A DNA stretch of 64,000 bases, from the NCBI GenBank assembly GCA_035235625.1, contig CP141144.1, positions 44,266,014 through 44,330,013 of the forward strand, read 5' to 3'. Numbering within the stretch: the stretch's first letter is position 1; every line of letters starts with the position of its first letter. The notes below the pieces were generated by a model that saw only the letters and a list, made by a program, of their open reading frames with translations, was not told the origin of the DNA and ran no database searches. This DNA comes from Saururus chinensis (lineage: Eukaryota; Streptophyta; Magnoliopsida; Piperales; Saururaceae). Both the position numbers and the translations under genes were made by a program. Positions 55,821 to 64,000 of this stretch are shown here, piece after piece.

Positions 55821-57285
55821 ATTTAATATTTATATATTTTGAAAAGTTCATCCACTGAAAAGCAATCCAAAGTACGTTGTGTTTCCCAGTCAAATACCTG
55901 ATGACATAAACTTCAAATGATCAAGAACTGAATCTGGGTATGCATGATTAGGATCGAGTGGGCTCTGCTTCAGGACTGAAAATAAAACAACAATGAAGAG
56001 GTTACGGTCTAGACAAACATAGAAAAAAAAAACTTAGTGTCGTAAAATTACACCATTGTACTATTAATCTATTAAACTCTAGCAGTGGGAGATCAATTTG
56101 GCGCCATTTGGAGTATTACTCCTTTAGGAGCTTTTGCCCTTATAGCAGAGCAAGTTTCTCCCTGCCCTGTTTAGTTGAACATTTGCATAATTTTACCCTT
56201 AAATCCAGTCTTTTCAAGACATCAAGATTTTTACTTTAGTAGTTTAGTTTCTTATTTCTTTCTTTAATTCAGATAACTTTAGTTACCAGGCTACTTATCA
56301 TACATAAGAACACATAATTAATGCCATATATTGTCAGAAAAAATTTCTGTATTCGATGAGGCTGATTATTAAAAAATGACTAAGATCTAATCCCTTTGTT
56401 AGGATTTTGTAGGTTCATAACAAGATAGGAGTTGCTACTTTAAGTATATCAATGTCTTATATGTGATTCCTATAGTTCCTGTGGTCGCTATGTCACCACT
56501 GCAGGCACTGTATAGAGCCCATTTAATGTGATCTATCATTTGAGAACTTCTCATGCATACTGAACTTCAGGTCATTATGCAAGGAATTCTATGTTTTTTA
56601 GTTTTGATGATATAATTCTCATTCTCAGCTTTATGGCCTTTTGTGATTTTTTTGCCCTCACCCCCTAATGGCCCCGTTCATTGAAAGCACCGTTTTAAAG
56701 CCTCACATTACCTTCAATAAATGTGTCAATCCTACCATTGTACTCCCCCTTCCCACACACAATTGTTCTTTTGCGTCTGCATCTTCTTGCATCACCTCTT
56801 GTTGTACTCTGGCTACCAAGCATTGCCTCTTCCTGTCCTCCACCAGTCATCCTACATCTTTTCCTCTAGCTTCATCACCATGTTTTTAGCATTCTTCTTC
56901 TTCTACGTATTCATCTTTTCGAAGCCAAACTGAATGACATGAGAATTGACATCGTCGGTGGGAAACGATGAGGATGCCCACTTGAGCAGGTGGGTTTTGG
57001 GGAAAACTATTGTTATGGTCTTTGTGTATAAAAGTTTTGACAAATGAGTTATAAAGTTTTGAACTTTCTTCAAATCGTTTGAACAGTAGGCTTAAAAAGT
57101 TTTGATGCTTATGGGCATACTTATTTATTTTTTTAGAATTTGATCTGAAATGTTAAGCTTGGGACAAAACCTCACCAGATATCAAAACGTTTGAACAATT
57201 TAGTGAGAATGGCTTGTTCGTTCTACTATAAGACTTTGTTTTCATAAAACTGAGCACAATATTTAATTCTAAACTTGTACATTTT
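55821..57285. other. 3' flank of the kinase gene, no gene recognised
   Basis: The sequence is AT-rich. A polyadenylation-type aataaaa occurs near 55980. The open frames at 56668-56933 are low-complexity (Ser/Phe/Thr-rich) and not recognised. Confidence 0.5.
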
Positions 57286-57730
57286 GATGAATCCGTCAAA
57301 ACAACCTAAGAAACAACACCACAAAATAGTCTGACATATGCCTAAACCATAGACAACGGTGTTAAGTAGTTGTCACAACTATGTGAAAAAGTTTCACCAT
57401 AGTTAAACTGTTTTGACATGTGGGTCAAAACATTTTCACATAGTTGTTAAAAGGTTTTGTAAAAGTGTCAAAAAAATTCTATAAGTATATGTCAACAAGT
57501 CGCAACAGAATTGTGAAAATGTTTTGAAACCATAGTCAAAATGTTTGGACACGATAGTCAAATCTATGTCAAAATGTTTCGACAATTGTGTTAAAACATT
57601 TTGACATATGGGTCAACATGTTGCAACACATACATGAAAATATTTTGACACCAGTGTCAACACATTTTGACACAGTAATCAAAATATTTTGATAATTGTG
57701 TTTGTGTCAAAATATTTTAAAAGTGCATAT
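57286..57730. repeat. Array of tgtcaaaa / ttttgaca palindromic repeats, left
   Basis: At least fifteen copies of tgtcaaaa, (ca)ttttgaca and close variants occur in both orientations, often as gtcaaaacattttgacac. They look like the subterminal repeats of a DNA transposon, but of a different family from the agcgacg arrays. Confidence 0.65.
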
Positions 57731-57777
57731 TTAAATATATTTAAATGGATCTTGTACGAAGTTGAACAAGAGAAGCC

Positions 57778-58205
57778 AAGATAGGAAAAGATCAAAGATG
57801 ATAGTGGTACCATATGTGCCACACAGGCTAGACAATGAGGCTGATAATAGCTAGGAGGAATGAGAAGCCAGAGATGAAGAGGGTGGATGCCCTATTAGAG
57901 AACCTAACAAAGGAATACAAGGATGACCATGTAGACGACATAGTCCTGCTACTCAACCTTTACAATTTTGCACCATACTATTTTCCTAGAGCAACAACTC
58001 AATGGAGAAGGATTTGTGTTGCTATCTCGATAACCTCTCCTCTCTCAATGATTACAACTAGGCTAAAGTCATTAATGAATTCCTCCAAAAGTCCATCACG
58101 GATTGCATTTCACTCTCAATAAGATGATGGATGGAAGAGGACCATCTTGTGGCTCACTCATTGGGGTCATAATTGAGCTCCAAGTAAATATTGATATGAT
58201 CAACT
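57778..58205 (+). pseudogene. Relic of a transposon-associated DUF1985/Ulp1-type protein
   Basis: One frame reads VLLLNLYNFAPYYFPRATTQ. A second then reads DLCCYLDNLSSLNDYN, a TAG where Trp is usual, then AKVINEFLQKSI. This order (LL.LY....FFPR, YLD.L.SL.DYNWAK...EFL) is that of plant proteins found beside Ulp1-like domains and often carried by Mutator-like and CACTA elements. At least one frameshift and one stop are present. It lies between two tgtcaaaa arrays, suggesting all three are one element. Confidence 0.42.
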
Positions 58206-58487
58206 CTTTAGGTGTGCTCCAGTTAGTTACTCGTTTGATTTGAAATGGTTTGTGCTAGGTATGGCTGCTAGAGCATGTAGTCACTTTTATATTAGTTATC
58301 CCCTCTATGTTGCCGAGGTTATTGAAGTGGGCGAAGCGGGAGGAGGATAGAGGAACGATTGGGGAAGAGTTGACTGACAGCCGTTGGAGATGGTTCTTTT
58401 TACAAAAATATTCCTGATTCGATTATTTCTCATATGGTAATGTCCTCTATTTTGGTTGTTGATGTTTCAAACTGTGGTAACAAAGTC

Positions 58488-58585
58488 ATTTCAAATGTGC
58501 GAAAATGTTTTGACACAACGAATGTGTCAAAACATTTTCCCACATTTGCCAAAACATTTTGACAAACTATGTCAAAAGGTTTTAG
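58488..58585. repeat. Array of tgtcaaaa / ttttgaca repeats, right
   Basis: This continues the family seen at 57286-57730 (tgtgtcaaaacattttcccac, ccaaaacattttgacaaac, tgtcaaaaggtttt). It stops where a cactacaagaaa terminus begins at 58586. Confidence 0.6.
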
Positions 58586-58960
58586 CACTACAAGAAAAAG
58601 GTCAACAGCACATTTGTGAGCCGTTGCTAATGGCAATAGCTGTGCACTAGTGGCTGTCACCAATAATCCCGTCGTTGGTAGTTTCAACAATGGTCATCAG
58701 TACTTTCAGCGATGGTTGTCGCAGTCATAAAATACACATAGACACCATCTAGTTTGGAGCATCAGCGACGGCCATACAGAGCTTTAGCTATGGCTAGTCC
58801 ATTATAGAAACCCAGCATTCAGCGATGACCAATATGACCATCGCTAACATTGCATGTACCAGCGTTGGATTTTTTGCAACAGTGACGACTGAAGCCATCA
58901 GTGTTGCTTAGATTTGAAAAAAAGCATACAGTGACAGCTTTGGCCATCACTATTTCTTGG
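58586..58960 (+). mobile_element. Terminal fragment of another CACTA family
   Basis: It starts cactacaagaaaaaggtcaac, a classic CACTA terminus. Repeats of agcgatgg(c/t)c, atggc.a.agc and accatcgctaa follow. These cores differ from the agcgacgctt arrays. A matching right end was not found (the terminus at 61993 belongs to the other family), and the 3-base flanks tag and aat do not agree. Confidence 0.55.
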
Positions 58961-59395
58961 TCCAATACATTATAAAACTGATAAAACTAATTCAAAGCTT
59001 TAAATTCAAAACTCTACTGTCTACATAGCATCATTGAGCCAAGCTAGGGCGATGATCAAGTTATGTCCTATGTACATTCATAGCTTGAACAAATTTCATT
59101 CATAGAATAGCTAAACACATTTATCAAAATTATCATTCTACTCAAACCTAAGGGATTACAAAATTTGTATATTAACCACAAACCCCCTCCACCCTCCCCC
59201 CTCTCCCCAGCGCTCCCCCCTACACCCAGTCCCCCCCCTCCTCCGATCGACAAACTGGATGAAGGGGCTCTAGGGGGCGGAATTCGGCTCCCCACAGGAT
59301 TCCGACACCACATCCACCCTCTCCCCGGTCACCCCCCACCCCACCTCAGTATCCCCTACTGGTGCCCTCCTGCCGCCGGCACCCTAATTTTTTAA
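58961..59395. other. Unassigned DNA with C-rich segment
   Basis: The first half is AT-rich. At 59180-59390 the plus strand is extremely C-rich (ccccctccaccctccccc). It may be another captured GC-rich leader within a CACTA element, like 43557-44235. No product was recognised. Confidence 0.4.
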
Positions 59396-59784
59396 GTCTT
59401 TAGCGATGCTTTTGGAAAGCATCGCTAAAGACTTTTTTTATTTTTTTATTTTTTTACATATTAGCAATGCTTTTAAAAACGTCGCTAATAGAAAAATACA
59501 TTTTTTTATATAGAAGAGTCTCTATAAACTATTTTTTCATTATTTTATTCAAAAATTTAAATTTTTTTAAAAAAATTATTATTAGCAATGCATACACAAG
59601 CGTTGCTAATAGTTATGTATTAGCGACGCTTGTGTATGTGTCACTAATAATATAATATTTAGTGACACTAATCTAAACGACACTAATGTTAGACTATTAG
59701 TGACGCTTAATGATACACGTCACTAATAAGCAGTAGTGACTGCAGTTTTATCAATGCATTTACCGATGCTTTTTAAGTGGCGCT
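59396..59784. repeat. agcgatgctt subterminal repeat array
   Basis: Units such as tagcgatgcttttggaaagcatcgctaa and attagcgacgcttgtgtatgtgtcactaa form hairpins. The array continues at 61914-61993 after the LTR insertion and ends at a ttgttgtagtg terminus. Confidence 0.7.
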
Positions 59785-61913
59785 TGTAATACCCCACTTT
59801 TTCGATTGTGTCTAACCAGGGGGGTTAGAGGCAATTAGTTAAATTTATGATATATTATAAAGAGTTTCAAAGGTTGAAACCTCTGTATATGAGTAAAGCT
59901 CGAAGAAACAAGCATAACAAATCAAAGAACGGGTGAAACGGAGGTCGGGACCTGAATTTATGACCTCGAGAAGCATGGAATATAGGTGGGACCCACATGG
60001 AAAGGGCACGATATATTGCTTTAAGTGGGTTAGTATCAAAGGGCTCATCAATATGAGTCTAGCGGTACCAAGAACATGCGATTCCAAATCTAGGGCAGAA
60101 AGATATGAGCGTTTGAAGATATGTATTAAACAAATAATAATAAATAAAAAAAGACGCCGCATGCGACGGGCATGCGCATGGTATGCGTGTAACGCATGGT
60201 TGCCATGTGCAAGGTGCATTTTGTCGGGAACTGCTGAATCTGGCGGTGCCATGGTTTTTATGCGGTGCGGCAACACAGGAGCCTATTTAAAGGCCTCATT
60301 TGCAATTTTTTAGCCATGAACTTCATTTTCTCCGTTTTTTAGCGTTTTGAGTCTAATTATGCCCGTTCAAGAGGCGTTCTTAAGTAAATCAAGTGAGCTC
60401 TATGCAATGGAGGGGTCCTTTCTTCGAGTTGGGAGACTGTATGAGGAGGAAACACCCCAAGACAAGGAAAGGCCCGACCCGTTGTCCTCGAGCACCAGAG
60501 AACTTTTCCTTCTCTATTTTTGATCATTTTGACTCTGATTAAGCCCGTTTAAGAGGCGTTCTTGAGTGAATCGAGTGTGTTCTACACAATTAAGGGATTT
60601 GTTCTCTGAGTTGGCAACCATATGAGGAGGAAATGCCCCGAGACAAGGAGAGGCCCTACCCGTCATCCTCGAGCACCGGAGAAAGAAAATGGGGCAAAGA
60701 ATAAGATGAGGTTCTATCCGCAGTTGCTGAGCCATAACGAAAGAAGTGACCCGAAGTAGGGGAAGCTCTGTCCTCCACCGAAGAGCCACCCAGTAAGAAA
60801 GGCATTCCCAAACTAAGGGGAGGCTCCGTTCATAGTTCACAAGCGCAGAAGGAGAAAAACGTCTCCCAAAAGAGGATATTTTGTCTGAGCATAGAAAGTA
60901 AGGAGCATCTCTAGGCAAAGGGATACTACGTCCACCTATTTCAAAGGATACTCTGCCTACCATATCTGAACCTAAAAGGAGGACGCTCTGAAGAGACGAA
61001 CAACTCTAAATGCCGCTGCTTTCAGTGTCTCCTATAAGTAAGTACTTTTGATCTTTTGTTTTAATATAGATATAAGAATGCGTATACATCCTAAGTAGTT
61101 AACTTAGGATGTTAAATGACTTATATGCTTGCATATCTTAATTAGTGATAATAATATACTAATTAAGATGTATGATTTGCTATAATCTGATATATTCTTA
61201 TTTGAAATTCTTTGTTATGCTTTATCCGATATGATTTGAGGTATTTTGATATGCTTTGATATGATATACTCTGTTATGATTTTTTATGCTCTAATATGTT
61301 CTGATGGGATCTGATTCAATATGCTATATTGTGTTCAAAAAGATGCGTAGTTCTGTTAATTTATTAGCTTCCGTTTAACTCCAACGATTTATAAGATTTC
61401 TGTTTAACTCCGATGATTTATGAGATTTCTGTTTGATTTCGATGATTTATATAATTTATGAGACATCTGTTTGACTTCAATGATTTATGGCATTTTAATC
61501 TAACTCCAAATGATATATTTGAGTATAAGAATATACATATTTTAACATATATAATTTTGTGATGTATGATGTATGTAATAGCCGTTGGGCAGAACTATGT
61601 TTGGATCCGATCATATTTGAATAATATCGTAAATGTTATCCAATACGTACATAGGCAACCAACGGCAAGGCAACGTTGGCCCGATCCAAATTAATTATAA
61701 TTATAAGTTTTATTCTAACCTACATGCGACGAACATTGAAGCTTTGTCATATGTATGTGAATGTTACAAACTGAGTCTACGTATGGGGAAGCTTTGAAGC
61801 TCCATAGTGTGTAGATGAATTTTGTACTTCTTCCACACAGATGATGATTCCTTGTTTAAGGAAGAAATTCTTACTAGAGATTTCTAGACCCCTGCTCGGG
61901 TCGGGGCATTACA
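59785..61913 (+). mobile_element. LTR-like insertion (probable solo Gypsy LTR) in the CACTA array
   Basis: It starts tgtaataccccac and ends cggggcattaca, and is related to 21871-23930. It carries two copies of the roughly 185-bp unit and the aggcaaccaacggcaaggcaacg block near the 3' end. Repeat-array sequence of one type lies on both sides. The immediate flanks (gcgct and acatt) do not form a clear duplication, so the insertion may be old or rearranged. No polyprotein is present. Confidence 0.7.
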
Positions 61914-61993
61914 ACATTAATAAGCATTAGTAACGCTTAGAGTACTATTAGCGATGCTTACAAGCATCACTAATACTGCAATTTGTTGTAGTG
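61914..61993. repeat. Remainder of the subterminal array and CACTA right terminus
   Basis: The sequence acattaataagcattagtaacgc, then ttagcgatgcttacaagcatcactaa, leads to gcaatttgttgtagtg ending at 61993. That terminus is nearly the same as the right end of the element at 47420. Confidence 0.65.
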
Positions 61994-62189
61994 AATGAGA
62001 CCACATGAGATGATGCCCATCATCCATTAGTGTCTCTTTAGAGTATGTTTTAAAACCCAGCCAAACCCTGACCCAGATTAGTGACTGAACTGGGTCAACC
62101 CGGGTTAACTGGATGATGACATCATCACTTAAAAATTAAAAAGAGTCCCCCCATATTTTAGAAAATAATTCACTTAAACCTATTGGGTC
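61994..62189. other. Short unassigned spacer
   Basis: It contains gggtcaacccgggttaactgg, a partly palindromic stretch. No gene or element end was recognised. Confidence 0.4.
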
Positions 62190-63955
62190 TGTAACGACTC
62201 TAAAATTCTCGGTAAAATTCCTTGTCTTTAGTAAAGATGATTTTGGAGTTTTAATATTTTTTAGAGATTTTTATGAGATAATATTTTAGAAACATATGGT
62301 AGAGCTCGTAGAAACGAGCGTGACGAGGCAAAAATTGCGTAAATCGAAGGTCGGGAACAAAAGTTTGACCTCGTGAAGCATGCTCTAACTGGCAAGACCC
62401 ACTTTTAATATACGGGTAAACTGGTTCATGTGTGGTCTAGTCTCGTAGGGCTTGTCCATACGAGCTCAACGGTACCAAGAACGCGCAAAACCGAGTTCGG
62501 GATAGGAAGTTACGATTATTTGAAATTGTTTTGGAAAACAAATAATAAATATTTTTTCAGCCACGCGGCGTGCACAAGACGCGCGTGATAAGTGCTCGTT
62601 CATCACGCATTTCATGACGAACGCGCGTTTGTCACGCGCGCCCGCCAGAAACGCCGGCGCCGGGGGGTGCCCCCGGTTCCGGCGGCGGTGTCGGGGGTGC
62701 CCACCGGTTCCGGCGGCGGTGCCGGGAGGCGCCCACCAGTTCCGGCGGCGGTGCCCACCGGAAACCACCGCCCTCCTCCCCTATAAAAGGCCATTCCGGC
62801 CATTCCTTTTCAACAAAACCCAATTCACTGTTTTTGCTCCTTCTGACCCGTTTTAAGTCCGAATTACACGTTCCATGACCCGTTTCCTACTAAATCAAGG
62901 GTGCTATATGCACCGGAAGGGTTATTTTCTCAAGAAGACCCCTCTAAGACCTAGAAAATCGTGCCACTTCCCTTATCCTTCCCTTTCTCCTTTTTACTGT
63001 TTCTGAGTAGTTTCAAGCCCAATTCTGCCCGTTCAAAAGGCATTCTCTACTAAAGCGAACATGTTGAACGTTGTGGTGGGGTTATTTTCATCTTCTGGAG
63101 TCTTTATATTAACAAATTTTACATTCAAGGCTAAGGTAGGGTGTTTTAAACTCTAAATAACTGCTTTGCTAATTTGAGTCAATCTTTCTTGAAGTATTTG
63201 ATTCAAATATGAGTATGATACTTGTTTTAACCAATGAATGGATTTTCTCTTGAATTATGTGACAATTTTGCTATGTATATCGATGTGAATTGATTTCGTC
63301 TGCACCACATAGTGTTGTGGTTTCGTACACTGTTTTGATGCCCGCCGAGAAAAATAATCGGCTAGTGGCGCGCATAGGGTGGAGCATCATGGGGAAACTC
63401 CTTCCCTTAGTGGCCTCCGTTGTCCCATGAACGCGGAGGTAGGCCTTTGGGTATCGCGGCTTGTGGATTTGATTGGATTTGTGAATTTGTTTGATTTGAT
63501 TTTAAAGATGTTTTGCTTAACATTTTTTTTAGATTTTAAACAAACATACTGAGTATAAATATACTCACGCACCCCCAGACTTTGCAGGTGATGCAATGAT
63601 GGAAGAAGGGAAAGAAGAAAAGTTTTTCAAATAGTTGTGTGTTTTCTACGTTAGAAAAATAATATAATTATATATATGACCAATGTGTAAAGGCACGATG
63701 TGCCAGGATAATCATGTTTTTGTATAACTATTGGCTCTATGTACAATAAATTTTGGTATGTATATTAAGCTTATGTTATAAACTTTTTGTCAATATGTTT
63801 TTATTATTCTTGGTTGTGCAATTACTTCGACATATTCTACAATGAGCATACGATCGTTTTACGTCAACGCCCGTCAGTCCAGTTCATCTGTACTAATTAC
63901 GCATGTCAGACAGGATCATTAATATTATATTATCCTATAATGGGCGGGCATTACA
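62190..63955 (+). mobile_element. Solo Gypsy LTR, 1,766 bp, target duplication GGGTC
   Basis: It starts tgtaacgactc and ends gggcattaca, with gggtc at 62185-62189 and 63956-63960. It shares the layout of the 31343-32897 LTR: GC-rich U3 (62570-62770), TATA-like ctataaaagg (62781-62790), two copies of the shared (ctaaatcaagggtgct)-like block, and an actgagtataaatatactcac box at 63548-63568. No internal sequence adjoins it, so it is a solo LTR. Overlapping GC-rich frames at 62466-62856 are chance. Confidence 0.9.
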
Positions 63956-64000
63956 GGGTCATTCAAAACTTATTCATTCCAACCTATTTAAATAAGTAAA

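Noticed and set aside
56668..56933. Two overlapping Ser/Phe-rich plus-strand frames downstream of the kinase gene
   Set aside because: Low complexity, with no splice structure, no homology and no element signature.
58586..61993. A single CACTA element from cactacaagaaa (58586) to ttgttgtagtg (61993)
   Set aside because: The two ends have different subterminal repeat cores and the flanking trinucleotides (tag and aat) do not match, so they belong to different elements.
62466..62856. Overlapping GC-rich frames encoding Pro/Gly/Arg-rich peptides on both strands
   Set aside because: They lie in the GC-rich U3 of a solo LTR, have no homology, and equivalent frames in sister LTRs are not conserved.
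1..64000. tRNA, rRNA or CRISPR-like features
   Set aside because: None was found. The only tRNA-related sequences are short retrotransposon primer binding sites, and the spaced repeats are transposon subterminal arrays.

Overview
This window is nuclear DNA from a flowering plant, most likely a eudicot. Intron-containing genes with GT-AG borders, Lr10/LRK10L-type receptor kinases, Copia and Gypsy retrotransposons, CACTA DNA transposons and Stowaway MITEs all point that way. No prokaryotic or organellar feature was seen. The species cannot be named from the sequence. Most of the 64 kb is layered transposon sequence. The only host locus of substance is a divergent pair of Lr10-like receptor kinase genes between about 35.3 and 55.8 kb.

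Region 1 (1-7.0 kb): fragments of two unrelated host genes lie between arrays of short palindromic repeats. One is a SAC-domain phosphoinositide phosphatase exon and the other resembles the UBA domain of a DRM-type DNA methyltransferase. This suggests a gene-capturing CACTA element. A solo LTR with target duplication CCCCA (2391-3231) sits inside it. Region 2 (7.0-19.4 kb): an old minus-strand Copia element can be followed from gag (about 18.6 kb) to RNase H (about 7.1 kb). Later insertions split it: a 2.3 kb LTR-like element (8036-10364), an LTR pair carrying a proton-pump-interactor gene fragment (10922-13017), and Gypsy LTR-like DNA (13522 to about 17 kb).

Region 3 (19430-32897): one plus-strand Tekay/Del-like Gypsy insertion, bounded by target duplication ATTGT. 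Inside it are a solo LTR with duplication GTGCT (20038-21468), a piece of another LTR family, and a second Gypsy copy in inverted orientation. The inverted copy forms arms of about 1.7 kb with the host element's own pol end. It also carries an acidic leader ORF with a DLNELP motif.

Region 4 (34.7-55.8 kb): the minus-strand kinase gene has a 1.9 kb tandem duplication of its transmembrane-kinase exon. The proximal copy is broken by a frameshift and a stop. The distal copy is open but has Glu in place of the catalytic-loop Asp. About 370 bp away, the plus-strand paralogue is read through a run of 18-45 nt phase-1 microexons. It is disabled by mutations in exon 1, a deletion in the kinase domain, a 6.9 kb CACTA element in intron 1 (40524-47420, duplication GTA) and a 5.3 kb Copia element in the kinase exon (49889-55162, duplication TGTTC). 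The CACTA element carries fragments of an aminopeptidase gene and an acyl-CoA synthetase gene and no visible transposase.

Region 5 (55.8-64 kb): repeat arrays of two further element families, a relic of a transposon-associated protein, an LTR-like element (59785-61913) and a solo LTR with duplication GGGTC (62190-63955). The only reading frames that look open are the distal kinase exon, exon 1 of the minus-strand kinase gene, and the small Gypsy leader ORF. Everything else recognisable is a relic or a transposon. Percent identities and similarities given here are by eye.
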